Source: an uncultured Aquimarina sp. (lineage in GTDB: Bacteria > Bacteroidota > Bacteroidia > Flavobacteriales > Flavobacteriaceae). Taken from it: a stretch of 64,000 nt of DNA. Where the stretch lies: contig CANMLG010000016.1 in assembly GCA_947498765.1 (NCBI GenBank), forward strand, positions 248,001 to 312,000, given 5' to 3'. Made by a program: the position numbers and the translations under genes. Positions 1 to 9,601 of this stretch are shown here, piece after piece. Below the pieces are notes generated by a model. That model made no database searches and was not told where the DNA came from. It saw only the letters and a list, made by a program, of their open reading frames with translations. The first letter of the stretch is position 1; each line of letters starts with the position of its first letter.

Positions 1-2353
1 TATTAATGATCTTATACGTACTATTAGTATTTTGAATATTGCTCAAGCTTATGTGTACATCATAGTTGGATGGGTTAGGGTAAACCTCAAGAGTTGTGGG
101 TGCTTCATTACCTAGAATATTGGCCTTTTGATCAATACCAAACCCAACAAATTTTGGTTTACTGTTACTTGGTGTAAATGTTTCTTTAGTATTTAGGTTT
201 GTGGTTGCAAATAATGCGCTATTTAAATTAGCATTAGATGTAGTGTTGATAATGTTAATGGTATAATCTTCGACTTCACCAAAATCAAATGTTTCGCAAG
301 CTCCTGGTGCAGCATTATATTTCATAGATACACGCATTCGCGTTTGGCCTAAAGCGGCATTGGTCGGAACATTAACAGTAGCACTTAAATTATTAGCACT
401 TGACGAAGAACCGTTAACAACCCTTTCACTAGATTCAAAAGTTCCATTTTTGTTAAAATCTATCCAAATTGACCAAAATTCAGTGTACGCTCGGCCACTA
501 AATGCAGCACTAACAATCATAGTATTAGAGCTACCTCTTGCTAAGGTACCCACCTGTGATGTAAAGTCTGAATAACCACTTCCTGCTCCAGTAGCATTTG
601 AAATACCTCCTAATTCAATATTGTCAATCCATTCAGCTTGAGTACTATTAGATTCTGAATCACAATAGGTTATTGTAGTAGGAGGATTTTGATTTGGTGG
701 AGAAGTATCTCTGATACCGGTAATGATCAATGAAAATCTTTGACTACCTCCAATAAGGTTATCTTTAGCTCTTACTGTAATAGTATAGGTGCCAGTAGCG
801 TTATTGATGTCAACTCGCTCAAAAGGGTCGACATTATTGTCTTTTTTTCTATTACTCGTAGCTCCGGTTAATTCATAAGGAAATGTAGTATTTCCTCCTT
901 TGGTCACTCTAAGATCTAAATCATTAACCAAAACTGCTGCAGTGCTACTTGAAGCTATGGCAGTACCTGGTCGATCAGTCCATGAAATTGACGTCACTAA
1001 TGGGGAGGATTCATCTGATCGCACTGTCATGGTATATGTCTGTCCAGAATTTAAGATTAATTCTTCAATCTTCGAACTGTTGCCATTTTCTGTAATAGCT
1101 TCTGCGGCTTTTTTGGCATTAAGAAGTCCCCATCCAAAAATAGCATCAGGACCAGAAGGTCCTGCATCATCTGCAGTATGAAGCGCTAAACCTTTTAGGG
1201 TGGCAGCTTTCATAAATCTATTATTTATATTGTTATAATGCTGTTGTAGTAATAATAGTGAACCAGCAACATTAGGGGATGCCATGGAGGTTCCACTTAA
1301 TGAGCGGTATGAGCTATTATTTGCATCTGTAATTGATAATACACCAGTACCGTTTCCAGCAATATCAGGTTTTATTCGGAAGTCATCAGTGGGTCCTTCG
1401 CTACTAGAGCTATTGATACTCACGGAAATTAAATTTCCATTACTATTTACCCTTGCATCTTGAGCATTGGCTACCGCTAATGTATTTTTTGCAACTGCAG
1501 CTCCTGTAAGTTTATCAAAACCAAAGCCTCCAGTAGGATTATTATTAGCTGAATTGTCATTACCATCATTACCAGCTGCAATTACAGGTAGGTAATCTGG
1601 AGCATTAAAAGTTACAACATCCCAATCTCTGGATTCATCAATATATCCCCCAAAAAAATATTGAGGCAGTTGTACTTGTCCTTGTGGGTTTCTGGCAGCT
1701 AAACCATAGGAATGATTTGAAACTAACATACCATTACCTGCAGCACTTACAGCTTCAGCAATATCGTTATTCCAATCATACCCAATAGCACGAGCATAAG
1801 GAGCCATTCCTTCAGCATCACTTCTAATACCTGCAGCAATAATAGTTCCTGTAACATGTGCAGCATGGAAATTGAGGCCTAATCCTGCATTATCTCCTAT
1901 GGAATATCTGTTATTACCTCCAGCTCCATCAAACTCTCTATGACTGGCTCTTGAAACTCCTCCGTCCCAAACATGAGCGATCATATCTTGTCCCATTAGA
2001 TTTAAACCTAATGAACCATTGGCTTGTAAATGATTTGTTCTTGTTGAGCTAGCAGCAACAGTATTATATGTAGTATAGTATATAGGTTTGCCATCAACAA
2101 TTCTTTGAAGTTCTAAAATTCTACCATCTTTTGTAGTGATTAAAGATTTCCAACCTTTACTCTTAGCCATTTTCAAAGCGTTGCTTTTTTGTGTTTTTGC
2201 TGTTTTTTTGAATTTATCTTCTATATTTTTGATTTCAAGCATATTATATTCGCTTTGAATTTTTTTTACTTGTTTGGCATTTTGCGATTGTACTTGCACT
2301 GCTGTAAAAATAGAAGCATAGGTAAGCACCCTTAACAATTTCTTGCTTTTCAT
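1..2353 (-). CDS. Secreted subtilisin-like serine protease (S8) with T9SS tail, 3' end cut off
   Basis: About 784 residues are visible; the 3' end lies beyond base 1. The start at 2353 gives a signal peptide (MKSKKLLRVLTYASIFTAVQ). The S8 triad is readable: D130 in HVWDGG, H166 in HAAHVTG and S356 in SGTSMASP. After the catalytic domain comes a beta-sandwich region, then a GEVEDYTI motif common in Bacteroidota secreted proteins, and finally the beginning of a type A T9SS sorting domain (EVYPNPS). Only a few dozen residues are probably missing. It likely degrades proteins at the cell surface or outside the cell. It is transcribed away from the neighbouring GH117/GH2 unit's terminator and appears to be a separate transcript. 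The family call is secure; the substrate is unknown. Confidence 0.93.
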   Translation of the reverse strand, partial: MKSKKLLRVLTYASIFTAVQVQSQNAKQVKKIQSEYNMLEIKNIEDKFKKTAKTQKSNALKMAKSKGWKSLITTKDGRILELQRIVDGKPIYYTTYNTVAASSTRTNHLQANGSLGLNLMGQDMIAHVWDGGVSRASHREFDGAGGNNRYSIGDNAGLGLNFHAAHVTGTIIAAGIRSDAEGMAPYARAIGYDWNNDIAEAVSAAGNGMLVSNHSYGLAARNPQGQVQLPQYFFGGYIDESRDWDVVTFNAPDYLPVIAAGNDGNDNSANNNPTGGFGFDKLTGAAVAKNTLAVANAQDARVNSNGNLISVSINSSSSEGPTDDFRIKPDIAGNGTGVLSITDANNSSYRSLSGTSMASPNVAGSLLLLQQHYNNINNRFMKAATLKGLALHTADDAGPSGPDAIFGWGLLNAKKAAEAITENGNSSKIEELILNSGQTYTMTVRSDESSPLVTSISWTDRPGTAIASSSTAAVLVNDLDLRVTKGGNTTFPYELTGATSNRKKDNNVDPFERVDINNATGTYTITVRAKDNLIGGSQRFSLIITGIRDTSPPNQNPPTTITYCDSESNSTQAEWIDNIELGGISNATGAGSGYSDFTSQVGTLARGSSNTMIVSAAFSGRAYTEFWSIWIDFNKNGTFESSERVVNGSSSSANNLSATVNVPTNAALGQTRMRVSMKYNAAPGACETFDFGEVEDYTINIINTTSNANLNSALFATTNLNTKETFTPSNSKPKFVGFGIDQKANILGNEAPTTLEVYPNPSNYDVHISLSNIQNTNSTYKIIN

Positions 2354-2553
2354 TGTAATTGTATTAAAGTTAAATTTAGTGTGCTTTTACCGGTAAAAGT
2401 TTAATGTAAGTTCTTAAATTTTAAGGGTATATGCCAAATGAATGGGCAGAAATGAAGAATTAATAATATGGTATCAAAATTTTATTTATTTAATAATTTT
2501 GAACTCTATAATTGTGATTTTATAAATTTTTTAATTAATGATGTGGTTATTTT

Positions 2554-2613
2554 TTAACTTTTATTACATCTAAATAAGTTATTTTTAACTTATTTAGATG
2601 TAATAAAAGTTAA
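2554..2613. repeat. Long perfect inverted repeat (28-bp arms, 4-nt loop)
   Basis: The arms 2554-2581 and 2586-2613 are exact reverse complements around a TTTT loop. It sits between the terminator of the GH117 gene and the 5' end of the protease gene, about 200 bp upstream of the protease start. The arms are AT-rich. It is longer and more perfect than the intrinsic terminators elsewhere in the window. It may be a terminator-like hairpin, a regulator binding region or a miniature element; the sequence alone does not decide. Confidence 0.8.
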
Positions 2614-2651
2614 TTTTAAATATTTTAATTATTTTTTTGGATTGACTAAAA

Positions 2652-2683
2652 AAAATAGGCATCCTAAAATGGATGCCTATTTT
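2652..2683 (-). terminator. Intrinsic terminator of the GH2-GH117 unit
   Basis: Perfect 13-bp arms (2652-2664 and 2671-2683) enclose a 6-nt loop. Read on the minus strand, the stem is followed by a run of Us. It lies 26 bp beyond the GH117 stop codon. Confidence 0.85.
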
Positions 2684-2708
2684 ATGTATAATAAATAGTT
2701 TTATAAGT

Positions 2709-3902
2709 TTAGAACTTATCTGTAATTACAGATCCTTCATCTGATGTAGTACCGTCTTTTGTGGCTTCACCTGGTGCGGTATGATTTTCAATAGTCCAAG
2801 TTTTAAAACCTCGGATATATTGATAATCGTAGTTCATATATTTATGAGTAACTCCCCATTGTAAAATCTCGACAGGTCCTTTTTCGCTATCTAAGGTTCT
2901 GTTTAATCCAATAGCATGTGGAGCTCCTTTAATTACAGATTTGATATCAAAATTGATTCCATCCGGAGACCATTGAACGGTGTTTTTTTCAGGACCATCA
3001 GTGGTAATTAAAGCTGCTACTCCATTGTTATACGGCCATACACAAATTTCGTGTCCACTATTGGAAATAGGGTTGTATTCAGATTTGATATATGGGCCTT
3101 TTGGGTTATCGGCAATGGCTACACCATGTCGAATTTGGCGCCCACCAAATGTAATTTCTTCACCCATTTGTTCACCTTTATAGTATAAGTGAAACTTCCC
3201 ATTAAATGGAATAATACAAGGATCATGTACTTTATGGCTATCAAAATCACCTTTTTTCTCTACTCTAAATCTATTTTGTTCAGTGCCTTCCCAAATTCCG
3301 TTATCTGCAGGACTCAAAATAGGTTCTTCACTTTTAGTCCAAGGACCATTAGGAGAATTAGACCAAGCTAAACCAATTTGATTTTTAACACGAACACTAT
3401 AAGGTGATTTTACAGTTTGATAGCTTAAATAGTAAACTCCTTCGTGTACCATAATTTCAACAGTAAATACAGATCTATCATCATAAGCTCCTTTTGGGCC
3501 TCTCTCAACCGCTGGACCTTGTTCTTTCCAGGTAATACCATCTTCCGAAGTAGCGTACCAAATATCGCAACGATCCCAAGGGAATACTTTATCATTTTCA
3601 ATATCGCCGCCAAACCCTTGACTAGGGCCAGTACTGCGTGTATACCATACGTAGTATAATCCGTCAACTTTTATTAAGGCACTAGGATCTCTTCGAACAA
3701 CACCTTCTTCATATGCTAGGTCGCCTTTTAAATCATATACTTCATATTCAAAAAACCAATCCTTACCAAGGTCTCTAGGCCATTTTAAAGCTCGCTTAGT
3801 AGCAGCACTTAACTTATCTGGATTGGTAATCCCAAATTTGTCAATTATTTCATCTGTTAATTGATATTCTTCTCTAAGATTAGTTTCTTTTTGTGTGCTC
3901 AT
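2709..3902 (-). CDS. GH117 alpha-1,3-(3,6-anhydro)-L-galactosidase-like enzyme
   Basis: A 397-residue protein from the ATG at 3902; an upstream GTG at 3926 in the same frame is less likely. It matches glycoside hydrolase family 117 along its length ([48 protein letters not shown]). Family members remove the terminal 3,6-anhydro-L-galactose from neoagaro-oligosaccharides. D72, D227 and E285 sit at a constant offset from what I recall as the catalytic residues of Zobellia AhgA (D97, D252, E310), and H284 is adjacent. I see no signal peptide, so it may be cytoplasmic. It lies 83 bp downstream of a GH2 gene on the same strand, probably in one transcript. The exact substrate (agarose or porphyran fragments) is inferred. 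Confidence 0.88.
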   Translation of the reverse strand: MSTQKETNLREEYQLTDEIIDKFGITNPDKLSAATKRALKWPRDLGKDWFFEYEVYDLKGDLAYEEGVVRRDPSALIKVDGLYYVWYTRSTGPSQGFGGDIENDKVFPWDRCDIWYATSEDGITWKEQGPAVERGPKGAYDDRSVFTVEIMVHEGVYYLSYQTVKSPYSVRVKNQIGLAWSNSPNGPWTKSEEPILSPADNGIWEGTEQNRFRVEKKGDFDSHKVHDPCIIPFNGKFHLYYKGEQMGEEITFGGRQIRHGVAIADNPKGPYIKSEYNPISNSGHEICVWPYNNGVAALITTDGPEKNTVQWSPDGINFDIKSVIKGAPHAIGLNRTLDSEKGPVEILQWGVTHKYMNYDYQYIRGFKTWTIENHTAPGEATKDGTTSDEGSVITDKF

Positions 3903-3985
3903 TTTCTTTACTTTACTTATTATCACGCTACATGAGTAGCTATCGCAATATTAGCAAAAATTTTAATTTTGGTCTAAGATTTTGA

Positions 3986-6541
3986 TTAATTAACTTTTAT
4001 TATAATTTCGTTTGATTTAAGGGTATTTGATGTGGCATTGATTGTAGCTTCGTTAATAGTTTCGGTAGATTGAACTATTAATAAAGCTCTTCCTTTACTT
4101 GTTGTAATGCTGGTGGAATTAAAATCTTGATTATTTTGCTTGTTTCCATTGTCAACACCTAAAACACGAAGTGAGGCTGGTACATTAAATGTGATTTTTT
4201 GTTCTTCAGTTTTAACGGGGTTACCGTCCTTATCCATCAACTGAGCTACTATATGCGATACATCATAGTTATTGTTGGTAAGCAGAGAGTTGTCAACGCT
4301 TAATTTAATTTTAGTAGGCGCTCCAGAGGTAGTTACCTTTTCGGTGATTTTTTTTCCATCTTTTAGCCCAACTAATTTAATAGTTCCTGCATTAAATGGA
4401 ACGGCCCATTTGTAAATGTGGTCATCATTGTCTTTTAAGAATTTTTTACCGAATGATTTTCCATTTAAAAATAGTTCCATTTCAGTACAATTAGAATAAG
4501 ATTCAACGGCAATCATTTTTCTATTTTCGTAATTCCAATGTCTGTTAATAGGGTGCCATTGCCACAAAGCATGCTTCCAAGCCTCAGGGTCTTTTGCTAT
4601 AATTTTTCCTTTATTATCTAGCTTGTATAAGGATTTTTCAATGTGTTGTGTAGTCACAAACATATTCGGCTTATTGTTCCATAGGGAGCGCATCATACCA
4701 AACGAGCCACCTTCAAAACCTGCAATGTCTAATAAGCCTGAAGGTTGAACTACTGTAGGCCAAGGTTCTCTAATTTCACCTTGATAGTCTATTCCCGTCC
4801 ATAAGAAAGTTCCCGAAATATGTGGGCGTTCTTGTATTGCTTTCCATTCATGCCATTGTGCTAAGTTTTCGGTACCCATAATTGGTTTATTAGGGTAGTT
4901 TTTATGACCATAATCATATAATACTCTACGGTAACTGTATCCAACAATATCCAAGGCATCTGCATAACCAGATAAATGACTAGCCGAAGGTAGAATACAG
5001 TTTGCAATTACGGGACGCGTTTTGTCTAACTCTTTTGTCCATTTAGATAATTTTTTAGCAGTAGTACCAATGTCGTATTTCCCTTTAGGAAGCGTTTCTA
5101 GTTGCTTTTTGATTTCTTCGGTAGAATAAGGAGGTTCAGACCAAAAATAATTTCCATCCCAATTCATGTTGTTAAAAAAACCAGTAGCAGCAGCGTTTCT
5201 AGGGTAGGTCCATTCAATTTCATTTCCAATGCTCCATTGGAAAATCGATGGATGATTGCGGTGACTTAAAATGGTGTTTTTTAAATCCTTTTCAGCCCAC
5301 TCCTGAAAAAAACGTGGATAACCTTCCGTTTCTGGGAGTGCTTTCTTTTCTTTTTGGTTAAAACGTTTGTCTTTAGGATAATCCCATTCATCAAAAAATT
5401 CATCTTGTACTAAAAAGCCCATTTCGTCACATAAATCTAAGAATTCGTTAGATGCGGGATTATGTGAGATTCGTATGGCATTTACACCACCCTCTCTTAG
5501 TTTTAAAAGTCTACGTTTCCAAACTCCTTTAGGTACTGCGGCTCCAACAAGACCGCCATCATGATGCAGGCAGACTCCTTTTATTTTATAACTTTCTTCG
5601 TTAAGGAAAAAGCCTGTATTAGGATCAAAACGAATGCTTCTTACTCCAAAAGTGGTTTCTTTACTATCAATTATAGTATTATTTTGAACAATACTGGTAA
5701 CTGCTTTATATAAATTAGGTTGCTCAATACCCCATAATTTTGGAGTAGTAATGTTTAAAATTTGAGTTGCCTCTATACTAGTATTATTTTCAACTTTTTG
5801 TTTGCTTTCGCTAGAAGTTATAATGTTATCCGTAGTGGGGTCAATAATAACTGTTTTTAATGTAAATTCTTGAGTGACTTTGGTGTCATTTTTAAGTGTG
5901 GTTTTTATGGAAACGTCAGCACTTTCTTTAGTTACTTTAGGCGTGGAAACAAAAGTTCCCCAAACAGGAATATGTAATTTATTTGCCGTAATTAAAGAAA
6001 CATTTCGGTAAATACCTGCTCCCGAATACCAGCGGCTATCAGCATAGGTACGATGATCAACTTTAACGGCTAGTGTATTTTGAGTAGCATCAGATTTTAA
6101 TTTGTTCGATATGTCAAAATAAAATGGAGAATAACCATAGGGGTGACTTCCTAATGATTTTCCATTTAAAAATACTTCAGAATTATTGTATACTCCATCA
6201 AATAAAATATATACCTTTTTGTCCTTACCTGGAGAAGAAAAAGTTTTTCTGTACCAGCCTATACCTTCACCTTTTCGGTAGCTCGATCCCATGTATAATT
6301 TATTGGATGCGTTTGTAGTATCAATAGATTCTTCAATAACCCAATCGTGAGGTAAGCGGACGGCATTCCATTTAGAATCGTCAAAGTTTTCGCTACTCGC
6401 ATCTGTAGTGCCTTTGTCTAAATAAAATTTCCATCCAAAGTTAAAATCAGTGATTTTTGGAGTAACTGTTTCTTGAGACTTTGGTTCGTTGCACGATATA
6501 AAAAAAAGTGCTAGTGATGAAATAAGGAAAAATAGCTTCAT
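3986..6541 (-). CDS. GH2 beta-galactosidase-type lipoprotein
   Basis: An 851-residue enzyme of glycoside hydrolase family 2. The N-terminus is a lipoprotein signal with lipobox FFISC (C17), so it is probably membrane-anchored. Order of parts: sugar-binding jelly-roll (about 30-190), immunoglobulin-like sandwich (190-300), catalytic TIM barrel (300-600) and C-terminal beta domains. The acid/base is probably E441 in SIGNEIEW and the nucleophile E558 in [10 protein letters not shown]. Next to a GH117 gene, its likely job is to release D-galactose from the non-reducing end of agar- or porphyran-derived oligosaccharides, leaving ends for the GH117 enzyme. No SusC/SusD pair is in view, so uptake genes must lie elsewhere. 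Family certain; substrate inferred from the neighbour. Confidence 0.88.
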   Translation of the reverse strand: MKLFFLISSLALFFISCNEPKSQETVTPKITDFNFGWKFYLDKGTTDASSENFDDSKWNAVRLPHDWVIEESIDTTNASNKLYMGSSYRKGEGIGWYRKTFSSPGKDKKVYILFDGVYNNSEVFLNGKSLGSHPYGYSPFYFDISNKLKSDATQNTLAVKVDHRTYADSRWYSGAGIYRNVSLITANKLHIPVWGTFVSTPKVTKESADVSIKTTLKNDTKVTQEFTLKTVIIDPTTDNIITSSESKQKVENNTSIEATQILNITTPKLWGIEQPNLYKAVTSIVQNNTIIDSKETTFGVRSIRFDPNTGFFLNEESYKIKGVCLHHDGGLVGAAVPKGVWKRRLLKLREGGVNAIRISHNPASNEFLDLCDEMGFLVQDEFFDEWDYPKDKRFNQKEKKALPETEGYPRFFQEWAEKDLKNTILSHRNHPSIFQWSIGNEIEWTYPRNAAATGFFNNMNWDGNYFWSEPPYSTEEIKKQLETLPKGKYDIGTTAKKLSKWTKELDKTRPVIANCILPSASHLSGYADALDIVGYSYRRVLYDYGHKNYPNKPIMGTENLAQWHEWKAIQERPHISGTFLWTGIDYQGEIREPWPTVVQPSGLLDIAGFEGGSFGMMRSLWNNKPNMFVTTQHIEKSLYKLDNKGKIIAKDPEAWKHALWQWHPINRHWNYENRKMIAVESYSNCTEMELFLNGKSFGKKFLKDNDDHIYKWAVPFNAGTIKLVGLKDGKKITEKVTTSGAPTKIKLSVDNSLLTNNNYDVSHIVAQLMDKDGNPVKTEEQKITFNVPASLRVLGVDNGNKQNNQDFNSTSITTSKGRALLIVQSTETINEATINATSNTLKSNEIIIKVN

Positions 6542-6620
6542 TTTAATTGAATAGACTTTGTTTGAAATTTTTAATAATTATATCGTTGTAGTAACTTGTT
6601 ACTATGTAATCATAATTGAT

Positions 6621-6646
6621 CAAAAGTAATTATTTTACTAGTAAAA
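6621..6646 (-). promoter_or_regulatory. Putative promoter with overlapping palindromic operator for GH2-GH117
   Basis: On the minus strand 6628-6621 reads TACTTTTG, matching the Bacteroidota -7 box TAnnTTTG, about 80 bp before the GH2 start. Immediately upstream, within the -7/-33 spacer, is a perfect 14-bp palindrome (6633-6646, TTTTACTAGTAAAA). A regulator bound there would block the promoter. I see no clear -33 TTTG. Confidence 0.45.
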
Positions 6647-6754
6647 AACTATCCTCCTATTTGTTAATCTACATATGTGGTACATAATAGAACAATAGGT
6701 AGGCTTTTGAAGCTAATTAAGAAAAAGTAATTATTTATTGACTTTAGTTTTATT

Positions 6755-7417
6755 TTATTTTAGAATCTGTTCTTTTAAATTTTTTACGGTTTCTATAGGG
6801 TTTTTTGCTCCAAAAATATAGCTACCTGCCACCAATACATTGGCACCAGCATCAATCAGTTGATTGGCATTTTTATTGGAAACACCACCATCGATTTCAA
6901 TAAGTAAATCGGTTTGTTGCTCAGTAGCCATTTTGCGTAATGCAGTAATTTTTGAATAGGTGTTTTCTATAAATGATTGTCCACCAAAACCGGGGTTTAC
7001 ACTCATTAAACATACCAAATCAGTTTCGGCAAGTACATTTTTTAGTAAGTCTACATTTGTATGAGGATTAAGTGCTATACCAGCTTTAATTCCGTATGAT
7101 TTTATAAGCTGAAGTGTACGGTGTAAATGGGGGCAAGCTTCGTAATGAACAGTTATTACTTTTGCACCTAAATCAACAAAAGTTTTAATGTAACGATCAG
7201 GATCTACAATCATTAAGTGTACATCTAAGGGTTTTGTAGCGTGTTCTTGTATAGCTTTCAAAACAGGCATTCCGAATGAAATATTAGGTACAAAAACACC
7301 ATCCATAATATCAATATGAAACCAGTCAGCTTGACTATTATTAATCATTTCAATATCGCGTTGTAAGTTTGCAAAGTCAGCAGCAAGTACGGAAGGTGCA
7401 ATTTTTGTAATTCCCAT
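6755..7417 (-). CDS. rpe: Ribulose-phosphate 3-epimerase
   Basis: A 220-residue TIM-barrel enzyme interconverting ribulose 5-phosphate and xylulose 5-phosphate in the pentose phosphate pathway. Family motifs are intact and in order: SVLAADFANL near the N-terminus, HIDIMDGVFVPN with metal-binding His/Asp, DVHLM, HYEA, SVNPGFGGQSF with the phosphate-binding loop, and IEIDGGVS with the catalytic Asp. Length is normal. It is cytoplasmic and lies upstream of nothing obviously linked; rpoD follows it in the opposite direction of reading along the map but on the same strand, with its own terminator between them. Confidence 0.97.
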   Translation of the reverse strand: MGITKIAPSVLAADFANLQRDIEMINNSQADWFHIDIMDGVFVPNISFGMPVLKAIQEHATKPLDVHLMIVDPDRYIKTFVDLGAKVITVHYEACPHLHRTLQLIKSYGIKAGIALNPHTNVDLLKNVLAETDLVCLMSVNPGFGGQSFIENTYSKITALRKMATEQQTDLLIEIDGGVSNKNANQLIDAGANVLVAGSYIFGAKNPIETVKNLKEQILK

Positions 7418-7559
7418 AGTTTTTATAATTAATAGCGTTGGTTTAGGTAAAATTAAGAAAGAATATAGTAATGAGAGCTATATTTTTTGATTTCTAATAT
7501 TATTGATTTTTTCGATTTTTATAAGATGTTAATATGCGGGTTTCAAAAATATTAAATTC

Positions 7560-7606
7560 TTCGCTTAAGCGAAAAAAAAGACCGCCTACAAATAGTAGAC
7601 GGTCTT
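7560..7606 (-). terminator. Intrinsic terminator of rpoD
   Basis: Arms 7578-7589 and 7595-7606 form a 12-bp stem with one G-U pair on the minus strand, followed by an eight-base U-run. A 14-bp perfect palindrome (7560-7573, TTCGCTTAAGCGAA) abuts the U-run. Confidence 0.85.
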
Positions 7607-7631
7607 ATTATATGTAAATTTTTTTAGAAAT

Positions 7632-8495
7632 TTATCCTAAATAAGTTTTTAAAATTTTACTTCTAGAAGTATGTTTTAAACGGCGTATTGCTTTTTCCTT
7701 AATTTGACGAACACGCTCACGAGTAAGGTCAAAAGTTTCACCAATTTCTTCTAATGTCATTGGATGTTGATTTCCAAGACCAAAATACAAACGAATAACA
7801 TCAGCTTCACGTGGAGTAAGTGTTTCCAAAGCACGCTCAATTTCTGTGCGTAGTGATTCGTGCATTAATTCACGATCAGGATTTGGAGATTCACCAGAAC
7901 GTAAAACGTCATAAAGGTTTGAATCTTCACCTTCTACTAAAGGAGCATCCATAGATACATGACGACCAGAGTTTTTCATAGACTCTTTTACATCACTGAT
8001 AGTCATATCTAATTCATTAGCAATCTCTTCAGCACTTGGAGGGCGTTCATGAGACTGCTCTAAAAAAGCATATGTCTTATTGATTTTGTTAATAGAACCA
8101 ATTTTGTTTAATGGTAAACGTACAATACGTGATTGTTCTGCTAAGGCTTGTAAAATAGATTGACGAATCCACCATACAGCATAGGAGATAAATTTAAAAC
8201 CACGAGTTTCATCAAAACGTTTAGCAGCTTTAATAAGTCCTAGATTACCTTCGTTAATTAAATCAGGAAGTGTAAGTCCTTGATTTTGGTATTGTTTAGC
8301 AACAGATACAACGAAACGTAAGTTGGCTTTAGTCAATTTGTCTAAAGCACGTTCATCACCTGCTTTAATACGTTGTGCTAATTCCACTTCTTCATCAGCA
8401 GTAATAAGATCTACTTTTCCAATTTCTTGTAAATATTTATCTAATGATGCTGTTTCTCTATTGGTAACCTGCTTGGTAATCTTTAGTTGTCTCAT
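7632..8495 (-). CDS. rpoD: Primary sigma factor RpoD (sigma-70 family, short Bacteroidota form)
   Basis: A 287-residue housekeeping sigma factor. It lacks the long acidic N-terminal region 1.1 and spacer of proteobacterial RpoD, as is normal in Bacteroidota. Region 1.2 ([16 protein letters not shown]), region 2 ([32 protein letters not shown] with the -10-binding helix), region 3 and region 4 ([34 protein letters not shown]) are all complete. It would direct RNA polymerase to the TAnnTTTG/TTTG promoters seen in this window. It has its own strong terminator. Confidence 0.97.
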   Translation of the reverse strand: MRQLKITKQVTNRETASLDKYLQEIGKVDLITADEEVELAQRIKAGDERALDKLTKANLRFVVSVAKQYQNQGLTLPDLINEGNLGLIKAAKRFDETRGFKFISYAVWWIRQSILQALAEQSRIVRLPLNKIGSINKINKTYAFLEQSHERPPSAEEIANELDMTISDVKESMKNSGRHVSMDAPLVEGEDSNLYDVLRSGESPNPDRELMHESLRTEIERALETLTPREADVIRLYFGLGNQHPMTLEEIGETFDLTRERVRQIKEKAIRRLKHTSRSKILKTYLG

Positions 8496-8686
8496 CTATG
8501 CACTGTGTGTTTAAAAGGTTATGTACTATCTATTACGTAAATTGACAGATTAATGTTACAAAAAAATTAAATTATTTTTAAATTATTGGAAATCTAGCTC
8601 TTTAGTAGCTTCAATGAGTTGATTTAAGGAGTTTATTTTTTAACTATAATTAAGATAATTCCTGAAAATTTTTGAAAAAAAATTCG

Positions 8687-9145
8687 TTACAACGTAATAT
8701 TTCGTTTAAAAGCGCAACCCAAATCAACTATAGAATCTGTTTTTTGAATGCCTTTTATGTGGTCTAGTTTATTGTATAAAATTTCGCGCATATGTTCGTG
8801 CGATTTTGCAATGATACGTACAAAAAGTGTGTAGGATCCAGTTACAAAATAACATTCCGTAATTTCGGGAATTTCCTCCAGTTTTTTAATCACCTTTTCA
8901 CTATCATGATCTTTTTTTAGAGTAAGACCTGTAAAGGCACCCCAATCATAACCTACTTTTTTTTCATTTAATATAGGTTTAATCCCGGTAATAATTCCGT
9001 TTTCAACCATTTTATTAACGCGTTGGTTAACCATGGTATTGGATATATTTAATTTTTGAGCAATAGCAGAATAGGCTTTTCTTCCATCCAGTTCTAGTTC
9101 TTTAATAATTTTTCTGTCGTAGTTGTCAAGTTCAAAATTTTCCAT
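8687..9145 (-). CDS. Lrp/AsnC family transcriptional regulator
   Basis: 152 residues. The N-terminal winged helix-turn-helix covers about residues 5-60 (DRKIIKELELDGRKAYSAIA, LNISNTMVNQRVNKMVENGI) and the C-terminal RAM/AsnC ligand-binding domain about 65-145 (ITECYFVTGSYTLFVRI). Such proteins assemble as dimers to octamers and respond to amino acids. The gene is divergent from rocD across a 456-bp region, so control of the arginine/ornithine catabolic unit and of itself is the natural guess. The effector (arginine, ornithine or other) cannot be told from sequence. Confidence 0.93.
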   Translation of the reverse strand: MENFELDNYDRKIIKELELDGRKAYSAIAQKLNISNTMVNQRVNKMVENGIITGIKPILNEKKVGYDWGAFTGLTLKKDHDSEKVIKKLEEIPEITECYFVTGSYTLFVRIIAKSHEHMREILYNKLDHIKGIQKTDSIVDLGCAFKRNITL

Positions 9146-9203
9146 GGTTCAAACTAAGAATTTTTAAATAAGTAATGAAATTTTTGTGCAAATTAATATT
9201 AAT

Positions 9204-9211
9204 CAAATCTA
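9204..9211 (-). promoter_or_regulatory. Putative -7 box of the Lrp/AsnC-type gene
   Basis: Minus-strand TAGATTTG fits TAnnTTTG and lies 58 bp before the start codon. No clear -33 element is seen. Confidence 0.4.
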
Positions 9212-9367
9212 AAAAAATAAATTGTTCTTAAAATGCATATAAAAAGTATTTTTTAATTTTAATTTCGCTATTAAATATTAAATTTAACTAAATTAATTGT
9301 TGTTGTAGTAAAATTAAACTTTTTGATGACGTTTTTGTTTTTTATGACATTTTGGAATGTTTGGATA

Positions 9368-9486
9368 AATTTAAATTACAGGGTCGATAACTGATAATAT
9401 TGGGAATCTGTTTTGTATACTTAATGTTATGATAAGGGGGTAATTATTTAGTAACTACAATCACTTAGGAGGTAATTTAAATTACA
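9368..9486. promoter_or_regulatory. Paired 13-bp direct repeats in the divergent lrp-like/rocD region
   Basis: AATTTAAATTACA occurs at 9368-9380 and again at 9474-9486. The second copy is part of a perfect 14-bp palindrome (9472-9485, GTAATTTAAATTAC). The copies are 106 bp apart, close to ten helical turns. They are candidate binding sites for the adjacent Lrp-type regulator. The rest of the 456-bp gap (9146-9601) shows no other gene or RNA that I can support, and no clean promoter box for rocD. Confidence 0.45.
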
Positions 9487-9601
9487 ATTCTTACAAAAAA
9501 CTGCAATTGTAGATGAATTAAATATGGCTTTTGAATGATGTAAAACTGAAACAATATCATCAACGAATTAGATTAATAAAAATAGTATAAATCATAAGCA
9601 T

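Noticed and set aside
900-1181. Plus-strand open frame of about 93 codons
   Set aside because: Antisense of the S8 protease coding sequence, whose motifs are intact in the other frame.
3425-3667. Open frame of about 80 codons on the minus strand
   Set aside because: Shifted-frame reading inside the GH117 gene; no signal of its own.
9146-9601. Riboswitch or small RNA before rocD
   Set aside because: No recognisable riboswitch core; the AGGAGG-like run and direct repeats are better explained as regulator sites and chance.
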